DNA of 15,381 nucleotides. Origin: Anaerolineae bacterium. Its GTDB lineage: Bacteria > Chloroflexota > Anaerolineae > DRVO01. Positions 6,636 through 14,753 of this stretch are shown piece by piece. The stretch is taken from positions 1 to 15,381 of the forward strand of contig JAAYAV010000120.1 in assembly GCA_012719195.1 (NCBI GenBank), written 5' to 3'. The notes beneath the pieces were generated by a model that ran no database searches, was not told the DNA's origin, and saw only the letters and a list, made by a program, of their open reading frames with translations. The stretch's first letter is position 1, and the number at the start of each line of letters is the position of its first letter. The position numbers were made by a program, and so were the translations under genes.

Positions 6636-7835
6636 GTGGATGGTGTGAACGCGGCTCTGCCCTCGAGTGCTTTCGTGGCAGAAGTGCGCGATGCCGTGGG
6701 GCACCTCTACGACTCGGCCTATCTGGCTCGGCACCCGGTTCTTGATCACCTGCGGGCGTTCTCCGGGGTGGACTCGACCTCTGCGGTGAGGGCGTTTCGC
6801 AAGGCGCTGCTCGACGCTGTCGAGGAGCTGCGTCCTCCGGCGGGAACGCCGGACGACGACCCGGCCTGGCGGCCGTACCGGGTGATCTGGCACCGGTTCG
6901 TGGTCGGTCGGCAGTTGCCTGCGCTGGAAGCCGAACTGGCACTGGGCCGCCGCCAACTTCAGCGCGAGCAGCGGCGGGGGCTCGATGCTCTGAGCCTCAG
7001 GCTGTGGGAGCGGTTCGGTCAGGAGCCGGCAAGGAGGCTCGATTCGCCCGAGGCGGTGCGCCAGGAGGCGTCGCGTCTGGCCAGGCGACAGAGGGTGACT
7101 CTGGCGGAGCAGTTGGCGCGGGCTCTGGTGTCCGTGTCGCCCCTGGCGGAGCAGCTTGACGTCACGATTGAGGGCGTACACGCCGACCCCAGGCTGGAGG
7201 CAGCGGGAGACCCCACGTTGGTCCGTCAGCTTATCGTGGCCGTTCTGTCACTGGCCATACGAGACGCTCCCGGCGGACGCGTGTCTTTCGAGTTGGCCGG
7301 CAGCGACGACAGCGTCGACGTCACGGTGACAGCCCTCGGCCGGGAAGGACAGGAGGCAGCCGTCTCTCCCCTCACTGCTGCCATCGAGGCACTGGCGGAG
7401 GGGCAGCAAGCGCGGGTGTGGGAGTCCGGCGATGGGCTCAGCCGACAGATCGTGGTCTCCTTCCCGCCCAGCCCCCGTGAACGACTGATCGCGTTCGTGG
7501 AAGACAACCCGGACGTGGTGGCTCTGTTTGGGAGGTACCTCTCGGGGCAGGGCTACCTGCTGCTGGGGGTAGAGGAAGGCGAGACGGCCATGGAGAAGTT
7601 GGTCCAGGCCAGTCCGGACGCGATCCTGCTCGACATCATGCTGGAGGACCTGGACGGCTGGGAGGTGTTGCGGCAGCTCAAGACCCATCCGGAACTACGG
7701 CACGTGCCGACTGTGGTCTGCTCCGTATTGCACGAGCCGGAGTTGGCCGCCTCTTTGGGGGCAGACGCCTACCTGTGCAAGCCGGTCAGGCCGGCTCGGT
7801 TGCTGGAGTGTCTTGCCGCTCTTGTGGCTCGTTAG
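6636..7835 (+). CDS. Response regulator with N-terminal sigma-region-4-like HTH, HATPase-like middle and C-terminal receiver
   Basis: The protein has 399 residues and starts with GTG. Residues 285-397 form a CheY-like receiver: acidic pocket Glu289/Asp290, phospho-acceptor Asp333 in ILLDIM, Ser363 in VVCS, and Lys382 followed by Pro. Residues about 190-278 resemble a histidine-kinase ATPase fold (GDPTLVRQL, then DAPGG, then a final beta strand), but the N-box Asn and the glycine-rich lids are missing, so ATP binding is doubtful. Residues about 78-125 (YRVIWHRFV, then LGRRQLQREQRRGLDALS) look like a sigma-70 region 4-type helix-turn-helix, as in regulators I recall from Chloroflexota. Read this way it is a DNA-binding regulator with the receiver at the C-terminus, the reverse of the usual order. 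It converges with, and overlaps by 50 bases, the hybrid kinase gene, its likely partner. The receiver call is firm; the two N-terminal domains are moderate. Confidence 0.8.
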   Translation: MDGVNAALPSSAFVAEVRDAVGHLYDSAYLARHPVLDHLRAFSGVDSTSAVRAFRKALLDAVEELRPPAGTPDDDPAWRPYRVIWHRFVVGRQLPALEAELALGRRQLQREQRRGLDALSLRLWERFGQEPARRLDSPEAVRQEASRLARRQRVTLAEQLARALVSVSPLAEQLDVTIEGVHADPRLEAAGDPTLVRQLIVAVLSLAIRDAPGGRVSFELAGSDDSVDVTVTALGREGQEAAVSPLTAAIEALAEGQQARVWESGDGLSRQIVVSFPPSPRERLIAFVEDNPDVVALFGRYLSGQGYLLLGVEEGETAMEKLVQASPDAILLDIMLEDLDGWEVLRQLKTHPELRHVPTVVCSVLHEPELAASLGADAYLCKPVRPARLLECLAALVAR

Positions 7836-10014
7836 CGTAGCGCGGCGGGAGAGCCTTGGTGAGCATCTCCAGGAAACGCACGATCTCTCCCGAAGCAAGG
7901 CCTGACTCCCTCACGACGTGAATCTCCCCCGGCGCCGACCGGGCGGCAGTCTCAGCCGGTCGGCGAGCGGTGACCACCATGACGGGGACGGAGCGGTAGA
8001 GCCGCGAGCGCTGGAGAAGATCCAGGAAAGCCGTCCCGCCCATGCCCGGCATCAGCAGATCAAGCACGATGAGGTCCGGTAGGTCGGGCTGCTTCTCTTC
8101 GAGCCACGCCAACGCGCCCTCCGCCGTTGTGAAGCTGGCTACCTGAGCGGCGGGCCAACGGCGCTTGATGACCCGCCCCAGGAGGCCAAGCATGTCCTCG
8201 TCGTCCTCTACCAGCAGCAACTGGCGGGGATGCGAGCGGATGCGGGCTATGGCGGCGACCAACTCCTGCCCGGATACCGGCTTGATCAGGAGTTCGGAGA
8301 CGCCCAGCCGGCGGCCCGCCGTTCTTTCGGTGGGCACCGCAGACACGACAATGGGCACATCCAGGCCCGTTGTGCTCCGCGACAGGGATCGCGCCGCCTC
8401 CAGGGCCTGCGGGAGCCGTTCTTCGGACGCGGGGGCGAGGACGACCGCTTCCGGGTGGTTCTCGCGGATGACGGCCGCGAGATCGCCCTCTGATGGTGCG
8501 GCGACGACGCGGAGGCCTTCCAGGTGCCGCTCGAGCAAGCGTACGGCGATGGGGTCGTCGCTCGCCACCACCAGCGTCCCCGCCTGGGAGCGACTCTCGG
8601 AGCGGTGCGGCTGAGCCCGCCGTGGCTCGACCGGCTGTTGTGGGAGGCGGCGTTCGGGGCGCGGGAGGGCGAAGTAGAAGGTGCTGCCGCGTCCGAGTTC
8701 GCTCTCGGCCCAGATGCGACCACCGTGCAGCTTGATGAAGTGCTTGGAGATGGTGAGCCCGAGGCCCACGCCTCGGTTGCCCAGGGTGACGGAAGAGTCG
8801 ACACGCTCAAACTCGTTGAAGATGGCGTCGAGCCTCTCCGGTGGGATTCCGGGACCGGAGTCGCGCACATAGGTGATGAACTCGGCATCGGTGCTCCAGG
8901 CTCCCACCTCGATGGTGCCGCCGGGAGCGTAACGGGCAGCGTTGTTGACCAGGTTGAGCAGCACCTGGCGAATCCGGGTGGCGTCCAGATCGAGGACCGG
9001 GGCATGGCTCGGCAGGCTAACGCTCAGCTCGGCGCCTGACTCGCGGATCAGGATGCTGGCCGAGACGAGCGTCTCGCGGATCAGGCGCAAGGGTTCGGTG
9101 GGTTGGGGCAGGACGGGCAATCGCGACGCCTCGATCTGCGAGAGGTCGAGCACGTCGTCGATCATGCCGAGCAGATGTTCGGCGTTTCGCCAGACTTTGA
9201 GCAGGTCCTCGCGCAGTTCAACCGAGGCCGACTCGAGCCCATAGGCCTCCGGCGCCGTGCAGATCATCTCAGCGAAGCCCACGATGATGTTCAGAGGCGT
9301 GCGCAGCTCGTGGCTGATGTTGGCGACGAAGCGAGACTTGGCCCTCCGCGCGTCCTCGGCTTCACTGCGCGCTTCTTCCAGCTCGTGCAGGGTCCGATTG
9401 AGCACGCTGTGCGCCCGGCGCAACGAGTCCAGGGTGCGACGCAGCTGCGCCCGGCGTTGGGTAACCTCGGTGGCCGTCTGCCAGGCGCGCGCCTGGCTCT
9501 GCATGGCCCAGCCTAGGGCGGTGTAGAGGTTGCGGGTGGAGAGCCAGGAGCCGAACGCGCAGAGCCAGGTCACGCCGAGCGGAGGCGCCAGGCTGGCGGG
9601 AGGAAGGTGTGGCGGGCGCAGCAGGATGGCCGCCGCGGAGATGCCGACGGCCAGCCCGAGGGAGGGCCTTACGCCCACCACCAGCGCCGCCACCATCACG
9701 GCAACCGCCTGGAAGTAGAGCCAGTTGGCGTCCTGAAAGATTCTATAGCCGGTGAGGAAGGCGCCGGCCAGACCGAGTAGAAAGAGGTAGCCTCTGACCT
9801 CGGGCCCGAACAGTCTCCACGCCGCCAGGCTGGCAATGGAGCCCAGAAGCAGGACAGCGGGCGCCGCCAGCGTCTCTCCCGGCGGCGGCTGCTGATCGAC
9901 CGTGGACGCGGCGGCGATCCAGGCCCAGGCCCCCACCAGCCCGGCCAGGGCCAGCCCGCGCGCGATGGGCCGGCGTAGCTCGTCAAGATCCAGGTTAGCC
10001 TGGTACTGGGTCAT
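7786..10014 (-). CDS. Membrane hybrid sensor histidine kinase with two receiver domains
   Basis: The 742-residue protein has an N-terminal membrane region of about five or six segments (roughly 18-160) with no large outside domain. A charged coiled-coil linker follows (about 180-226). HisKA has the H-box SHELRTP with His235. HATPase_c has the N-box around Asn354-Asn358, DSGPGIPP with Asp385, and GVGLGLTISK at 415-424. It ends in two receivers. The first (about 480-595) keeps Asp486/Asp487 and Lys578-Pro but has Ala527 where the phospho-acceptor Asp should be. The second (598-720) has Glu603/Asp604, acceptor Asp652 in LDLLMPGMGG and Thr682, but the switch Lys is replaced near Arg702. Phosphotransfer probably goes His235 to Asp652 and/or Asp333 of the neighbouring regulator. 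GAGG lies ten bases before the ATG. The signal sensed is unknown. The last 50 bases of the gene lie antisense to the regulator's 3' end. Confidence 0.95.
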   Translation of the reverse strand: MTQYQANLDLDELRRPIARGLALAGLVGAWAWIAAASTVDQQPPPGETLAAPAVLLLGSIASLAAWRLFGPEVRGYLFLLGLAGAFLTGYRIFQDANWLYFQAVAVMVAALVVGVRPSLGLAVGISAAAILLRPPHLPPASLAPPLGVTWLCAFGSWLSTRNLYTALGWAMQSQARAWQTATEVTQRRAQLRRTLDSLRRAHSVLNRTLHELEEARSEAEDARRAKSRFVANISHELRTPLNIIVGFAEMICTAPEAYGLESASVELREDLLKVWRNAEHLLGMIDDVLDLSQIEASRLPVLPQPTEPLRLIRETLVSASILIRESGAELSVSLPSHAPVLDLDATRIRQVLLNLVNNAARYAPGGTIEVGAWSTDAEFITYVRDSGPGIPPERLDAIFNEFERVDSSVTLGNRGVGLGLTISKHFIKLHGGRIWAESELGRGSTFYFALPRPERRLPQQPVEPRRAQPHRSESRSQAGTLVVASDDPIAVRLLERHLEGLRVVAAPSEGDLAAVIRENHPEAVVLAPASEERLPQALEAARSLSRSTTGLDVPIVVSAVPTERTAGRRLGVSELLIKPVSGQELVAAIARIRSHPRQLLLVEDDEDMLGLLGRVIKRRWPAAQVASFTTAEGALAWLEEKQPDLPDLIVLDLLMPGMGGTAFLDLLQRSRLYRSVPVMVVTARRPAETAARSAPGEIHVVRESGLASGEIVRFLEMLTKALPPRYANEPQERQDTPATEPA

Positions 10015-10100
10015 GTCAGTGCCTCTTAAGCTTGCTCGGCGGCTGAGTTCGCGGACGCGGTCGGCGTCCGAGAGGCGCTGACGGCAGCCCTAGGATGCCG

Positions 10101-12632
10101 TCACTTCGCCTCCTCGGTGGTGTAGGCCGGGATGGCTGCGGTACGCTTTCGGCCGTGGCTATCCTCGTAGTCGAGCTCCCAGGTGGGCACCCAGGCCAAC
10201 GTGACGGAGTCTACGCGGACGTCCGTGCGCCGGGGACGAATGACGCGCTCCTCTGTCTCAGCCGCCACTTCTTCCCACTCATGCCCCAGGGCCTCGGCGT
10301 CGCTTTCCAGCTGGCTCTTGAGGTCGTCGGCATCAGCCTTGAGCCGGGCGACGGCGGCCTCCGCCTCTTGCACGTCCGCAAGGGCGGCGCTGGTCAGGCG
10401 GCGCTTGGTGGCGGCGCTGCTCAGGCTCTTCTTGCGCCCGAAGATGCCCAAGAAGCCCACGACCGTCTCCAACCCGGAAACGACCTCCTCGCGCTTGCGG
10501 GCGTCGTACTCGGCCCGCTCGGTAACCACGTTGCGCTCCGCCCTCTCCTGCTTCTGCGCCAGGCCGCGCAGTTGGGTCTCGTACTTGGACCTCAGCTTAT
10601 CGACTGCTTCGTCGCGGGCCTCGCGCGCGGCCTGCTGGCAGCGGATGCGGAAATCGCGTTCCGTCTCTCCCGGCTTACCGTAGAGCTTCAGCTTGGGGTT
10701 GTGTCGGATGGTCAGCTGCTGGCCGCGGTAGAGCGCCTCGGACCAGTCCTTCTCCAGTCGCCTCAGTTCGGCGATGCTGTCGGCGCCGACGGGCGGCTCC
10801 TGGACAAAGAGCGCATCCGGCTCAGGCCCGCTGGCGAGGTCGCGCTCCTGCAAGGGCAGCAGACGGGCGTCGGACCAACTCAGGGACGAGGCCGGATCGC
10901 GCGGGAGGATCAGGTGCGCCTGCTCCTCGGTTTCATCCACCCCGGCCCGCGTGTCGAGGTAGCTGACGTAGCCGAGGCCGAGGATGCCGGCGTCATACAC
11001 CAGCCGCGTGGTGTCGATGGCGGGGCTGTAACCGAGTTCGGCTTCCAGGTCGTGTATAGCTGCCGACTCGCGTCGCAGCACCGGGAGGTAGGACTGGGGC
11101 AGGCCGACGGGCAGCGCGGGCGGCCGCGGCGACAGATGAGCCGGGTGAGTGGGCTCGGCCGGGGCAGCGGTAGCCACCGTGACCGCGGGAGCACCAGTGG
11201 CGGCGAGGGGAGTGGCAGCCGGCAGCGGACCGGTGAGATCTCGGATCTGCGCCCGGGTCAGCGGGCCGCGGAGGTAGCTCATGGCCCACCGAGTGTACAT
11301 AACGATCGGCTCGTTTTCGTGAACGTTGTGTAGCAAGAAGACGCGACTGCCGAGGCTGGAAATGAGGCGATCAAGCTCCCCGCGGTTCATGGACTCGCCG
11401 CTCTCGGCCATGGCGCTCTCCAGGCCGTCCAGCACTCTCGCTTTGTCGCGCTCGGTCTGGAGGCGGCCGATGAACCAGGTGCCGGCGTTGCTCAGGCCCT
11501 TGTAGTCGAGGTCGACCGGGTTCTGGGTCGTCAGCACGCAGCCGAGGCCGAAGGCGCGTGCCTGCTTGAGGAGCGTGAGCATGGGTCGCTTGCTCGGGGG
11601 CTCAGCCACGGGCGGGAAGAAGCCGAAGACCTCGTCCATGTACAGGAGGGCGCGCAGGCTGGTCGTGCCGGGCTGAGTGCGCATCCAGGTGATGATCTGC
11701 TCCAGCAGGATAGTGACGAAGAACATGCGCTCGGCGTCGCTCAGGTGGGCGATGTAGAAGATGGTGTGGCGGGGCCGGCCATCGCCCGTGTAGAGCAGCG
11801 AGCCCACGTCGAGGGCGTCGCCGCTGAGCCAGGCAGCGAAGCCGGGAGAGGCCACGATGTTGTTGAGCATCATGGCGAGGCCTACCCGGTCTTTCTGCGG
11901 GAAGAAGGAGTCCACGTCCAGCACTCCCAAGCGCCGGATGGGCGGTTCCTGGACGGCTAGGATGAGCTTGCCGAGGTCAACGTCCTCTCCGGCGCGCCAG
12001 TAGTGCTCCAGCAGATTGGAGAGGAGTATGTGCTCCCGGCTGCGGAGAGGATCGGCGTCGACGCCGATAAGGCCGAGAAGGGCGGACACGGTGCCCTGGA
12101 TGCGCTCACGCAGGGCTTCCTCTTCGCGGTCCCAGTCGAGGTCGGGGGCGTTGAAGCTATCGAGGATGCTCACGGGGCGGCCGGAGGTGGAGCCGGGGGT
12201 GTAGACGGTGAAGTCGGCGGCCTGCTGGAGCAGGCGCATGCGCTCGGGACCCTGGTCCCATTGGGCCAGCCCCTCGCGCCAGGAGGCGGCGGTCTGTTCG
12301 GCGTACTCCTCGATGCTTAGCCCCTTGCGGGCGGCGTCGTCCAGGTTCACCCAGGGCTGGAAGTCCTCGGGCCGGAGCTCCGGGAAGTTAAGGAGCAGGT
12401 TGGCCATGTCGCCTTTGGGGTCGATGATGATGGCGGGGACGTTGTCGAGGGCCGCCTCTTCCAGCAGGGAGATGCAGAGGCCGGTCTTGCCGCTGCCCGT
12501 CATCCCGACGCAGACGGCGTGGGTGGTCAGATCGCGGGAGTCGTAGTGGACGGGCCGGTCCAGGATCTGGCCGGCGGCGAGATCGTACTCCTTGCCCAGG
12601 TAGAAGCTACCCAGCTTTTCGATCAGCGGCAT
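10101..12632 (-). CDS. HerA/DUF87-type ATP-binding protein with C-terminal coiled coils
   Basis: This 843-residue protein carries Walker A GMTGSGKT at 43-50, DPKGD at 71-75 (common to HerA, FtsK and VirD4-like pumps), Walker B LLYMDE at 329-334, and TTQNP at 368-372, the HerA-like sensor motif. Residues 1-455 form the RecA-like motor. A Pro/Ala-rich linker (about 468-512) joins it to a C-terminal half with long charged helices (about 660-715 and 750-795). These flank a glycine-rich hydrophobic turn GLETVVGFLGIFGRKK at 720-735. The last 45 residues look beta-rich. Such proteins are annotated as helicase HerA-like or DUF853-like ATPases; a hexameric DNA or protein pump is likely, but the substrate is unknown. 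No NurA nuclease, SIR2 or DUF4297 partner is encoded nearby, so a defence role is not supported. GGAGGG precedes the start. The kinase gene follows 86 bases downstream. Confidence 0.85.
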   Translation of the reverse strand: MPLIEKLGSFYLGKEYDLAAGQILDRPVHYDSRDLTTHAVCVGMTGSGKTGLCISLLEEAALDNVPAIIIDPKGDMANLLLNFPELRPEDFQPWVNLDDAARKGLSIEEYAEQTAASWREGLAQWDQGPERMRLLQQAADFTVYTPGSTSGRPVSILDSFNAPDLDWDREEEALRERIQGTVSALLGLIGVDADPLRSREHILLSNLLEHYWRAGEDVDLGKLILAVQEPPIRRLGVLDVDSFFPQKDRVGLAMMLNNIVASPGFAAWLSGDALDVGSLLYTGDGRPRHTIFYIAHLSDAERMFFVTILLEQIITWMRTQPGTTSLRALLYMDEVFGFFPPVAEPPSKRPMLTLLKQARAFGLGCVLTTQNPVDLDYKGLSNAGTWFIGRLQTERDKARVLDGLESAMAESGESMNRGELDRLISSLGSRVFLLHNVHENEPIVMYTRWAMSYLRGPLTRAQIRDLTGPLPAATPLAATGAPAVTVATAAPAEPTHPAHLSPRPPALPVGLPQSYLPVLRRESAAIHDLEAELGYSPAIDTTRLVYDAGILGLGYVSYLDTRAGVDETEEQAHLILPRDPASSLSWSDARLLPLQERDLASGPEPDALFVQEPPVGADSIAELRRLEKDWSEALYRGQQLTIRHNPKLKLYGKPGETERDFRIRCQQAAREARDEAVDKLRSKYETQLRGLAQKQERAERNVVTERAEYDARKREEVVSGLETVVGFLGIFGRKKSLSSAATKRRLTSAALADVQEAEAAVARLKADADDLKSQLESDAEALGHEWEEVAAETEERVIRPRRTDVRVDSVTLAWVPTWELDYEDSHGRKRTAAIPAYTTEEAK

Positions 12633-12689
12633 GTTCGGGACCCTCCTTGGTCGGTAGCTAGCGGGTGCGAGTGGCCGGCGCCGCGGGCC

Positions 12690-14741
12690 TTACTCACGCG
12701 CACGAGGCGGACGCGAGCCGACCACGGTCGCGGCTGGATAGAGGCGGCGGACGACGTCGGGGTCAGCGGCCTCTCCACTGGCCTCGCGCGGGTACACGAG
12801 GGTGACGGTGGCGGCACCGGCGGCGGGCAGCAGGTCGGGCAGGTCGAATTGAGCCAAGAAGCCCCAAGCCACGCTCCAGACGCCGCAGAGCCGGTCGTCG
12901 TAGTAGCGGGTCTCCACCAGGTTGCGGTAGCTGTAGAGCGCCGCCTCGATGGTCACCGTGTCCAGGCCGCCATCCAGAGCCGCCGCCAGGTAGCCGACAA
13001 GCCCGCCGAACCCGACCCCGTACAGCCCCAGCTTGGTGTCGTGGCAGTCATCGCGAGTGCGCAGGTAGGTCAGGCCGCGCAAGGCGTCGAAGACACGCAG
13101 GCCCAGGGTGGAGATGCCGAGCAGCATGGCGTCCGAGGCGAGCTTGTACTCGGTGCCGTAGTCTGCCTCTGGGTCGCGTGGGTTGACCTGGCGCGACGCC
13201 ACCGCTCCGCGGCCGCGGACGTCGAAGACGAACAGGCGATGACCGCGGCGGAGCAGGGCCTCGAGCCGCGCCCGCTCTCGGGGGATGTCGGCGCTGCCGT
13301 GGTCGAGCAAGACCAGGTCGGTCTGCTCGACCGGGTCTGCCTGGCGCGGATGGATCATCACCCCGGTGGCAACGACGTTGGGCGCGCTGAAGAAGAAGAC
13401 GTGCTCGGTGGGGTAGCCCTGTACGGGCTCGTCGAAGATGATTCGGGCGTCCACGGGCTGATCAAGCGGCTCGCGGCTGATCCCCAACACGTCGCTCAGG
13501 CGGCGGCGGATTTCGCCGGCATCGCCTGGGGCCGAAGCGGATGTCTCGCCCAGCAGGGAGCGGCTGAAGTCGAACACGGTGCGATCGTCGGGATAGTCGG
13601 CGAGGACCTGTCCGCCGGCGGTGGAGTTGAGGTCCGCCTCGGGCATGATGGCGGGCTCGCCGGTGACGAAGTCCGCTGGCCTGTCCTGAAGGTGGATGCG
13701 CATCCAGTTGACCACGCCCTGGCGCAGCGGAGCGGTGAAACCGTGGGTGTTGGGGGAGTAAGTGATGCCGACCTTGTCCTCGGCCCCGTAGAGGCGGTAG
13801 ACCTCGCGGGCGCGGCGCACGGACTCGCGCGCGCCCTCGATGGGGAAGAAGTCGTAGAGGGCAGCGCCCACCATCACCGGCTTGGGAGCCATGGCGGTCA
13901 GGTACTGGTAGTAGTCGGGTCCCCAGGCCATGGCGCCGCGCACCAGCTGCTCGGCGTCCTGGGCCTGGCCCGACTTCATGTAGCTTTCCAGCGTCATGAC
14001 GAAGCAGCAGGGGGCGCCGGCCGCGAACCGCTCATCGGCCATCATCAGCAGGCAGGTCTGCGTGCCGCCGCCGGAATTGCCAGTGACGCCGATGCGCTGC
14101 GGGTCCACCTCGGGCCGAGACTGGAGGTAGTCCACCCCGCGCATTCCGTCCCAGATGAAGTGACGGGCGATGCTGGCCCCCTGGACGATGTACTGCAGGC
14201 CGGCATAGGAGTGCTCGATGGTGCAGCCGCCGATGTTTCTCCGGCCGGTCTCGGGATCGAAGTACTGGAGACGCTCCCCCTGGCCGGGGGGGTCCATGGC
14301 GAGGACGATGAAGCCGTTCTCCACCAGGTCCACGCAGACGGCCTGGTAGCGGGGTTCGGCCTTGCCCGCTTCGCTGTGGCCGCAGACGAGCAGGATGGCG
14401 GGAGCCCTGCCGGTCAGGCCTTTGGGCACATACAGGTTGGCCGTGACGTGGAAGCCGGGAAGGCTCTGGTAGATCGTCTTCTCGATGGTGTAGCTGCCCC
14501 GGTCAATGACGCCGGTGCACTGCGCCTGTAGCGGTCCACGTTCGTCGGGCAGCCCGCCGATGGCGGCGAGGAAGCGTTCGCGCGTCCGGCGGCGCTCCGC
14601 CTCGAACTGGGCCACGTCGGTGATTGCGGCGCGTTCCTGCTCCTGGCGCCGAAAGTGGGCTTCGGCGCGACGGCGCAAGTCGTCGGCCATCTGGTCGGAG
14701 ACATCATAGTAGCCGTTAACATGCGAGGTGAAGGTACGCAT
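12690..14741 (-). CDS. Two-domain acetylxylan-esterase-like alpha/beta hydrolase (second domain degenerate)
   Basis: The protein has 683 residues with no signal peptide, so it is probably cytoplasmic. Domain 1 (about 75-355) is an acetylxylan esterase/prolyl-oligopeptidase-type hydrolase: LLVCGHSEAGK at 117-127, DPPGQGER at 150-157, nucleophile elbow GVTGNSGGGT with Ser223, Asp297 in LYDFFP and His333 in NTHGFT. Domain 2 (about 435-683) repeats the fold (VLLDHGSAD, FDVRGRG), but the elbow reads GVGFGG, so Ser is replaced by Gly577 and the copy should be inactive. The N-terminal 70 residues are a charged helical extension. The start at 14741 is chosen over an upstream in-frame ATG at 14777, because GGAGG lies four bases before it and the upstream ATG falls inside a repeat element. 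A role in removing acyl groups from imported sugars or glycosides would suit the transporter in the window, but this is inference. Confidence 0.88.
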   Translation of the reverse strand: MRTFTSHVNGYYDVSDQMADDLRRRAEAHFRRQEQERAAITDVAQFEAERRRTRERFLAAIGGLPDERGPLQAQCTGVIDRGSYTIEKTIYQSLPGFHVTANLYVPKGLTGRAPAILLVCGHSEAGKAEPRYQAVCVDLVENGFIVLAMDPPGQGERLQYFDPETGRRNIGGCTIEHSYAGLQYIVQGASIARHFIWDGMRGVDYLQSRPEVDPQRIGVTGNSGGGTQTCLLMMADERFAAGAPCCFVMTLESYMKSGQAQDAEQLVRGAMAWGPDYYQYLTAMAPKPVMVGAALYDFFPIEGARESVRRAREVYRLYGAEDKVGITYSPNTHGFTAPLRQGVVNWMRIHLQDRPADFVTGEPAIMPEADLNSTAGGQVLADYPDDRTVFDFSRSLLGETSASAPGDAGEIRRRLSDVLGISREPLDQPVDARIIFDEPVQGYPTEHVFFFSAPNVVATGVMIHPRQADPVEQTDLVLLDHGSADIPRERARLEALLRRGHRLFVFDVRGRGAVASRQVNPRDPEADYGTEYKLASDAMLLGISTLGLRVFDALRGLTYLRTRDDCHDTKLGLYGVGFGGLVGYLAAALDGGLDTVTIEAALYSYRNLVETRYYDDRLCGVWSVAWGFLAQFDLPDLLPAAGAATVTLVYPREASGEAADPDVVRRLYPAATVVGSRPPRARE

Positions 14742-14745
14742 CAAG

Positions 14746-14750
14746 CCTCC
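14746..14750 (-). promoter_or_regulatory. Ribosome binding site fixing the esterase start
   Basis: GGAGG on the minus strand lies four bases before the ATG at 14741. It sits directly next to the heptamer element, so the element ends just ahead of the ribosome binding site. Confidence 0.6.
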
Positions 14751-14753
14751 AGG

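Noticed and set aside
10052..10070. A 7-bp perfect hairpin between the HerA-like gene and the kinase gene
   Set aside because: It is short, GC-rich and not followed by a U-tract in the transcribed direction, so a terminator call is not supported; chance pairing is likely at this base composition.
10095..11333. A 412-codon plus-strand open frame opposite the HerA-like gene
   Set aside because: It has shadow composition and no motif, and overlaps the C-terminal half of a protein with clear structure on the other strand.
10101..12632. HerA-like ATPase considered as part of an anti-phage defence island
   Set aside because: No nuclease, SIR2, DUF4297, methyltransferase or toxin gene lies beside it; the neighbours are an esterase, a GNAT-like gene and a sensor kinase.
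12519..14531. A 670-codon plus-strand open frame opposite the esterase gene
   Set aside because: It is the antisense shadow of a GC-rich gene. Its translation is low-complexity Gly/Val/Ala/Asp/His with no domain cues, while the minus strand carries a clear hydrolase with a catalytic triad and ribosome binding site.
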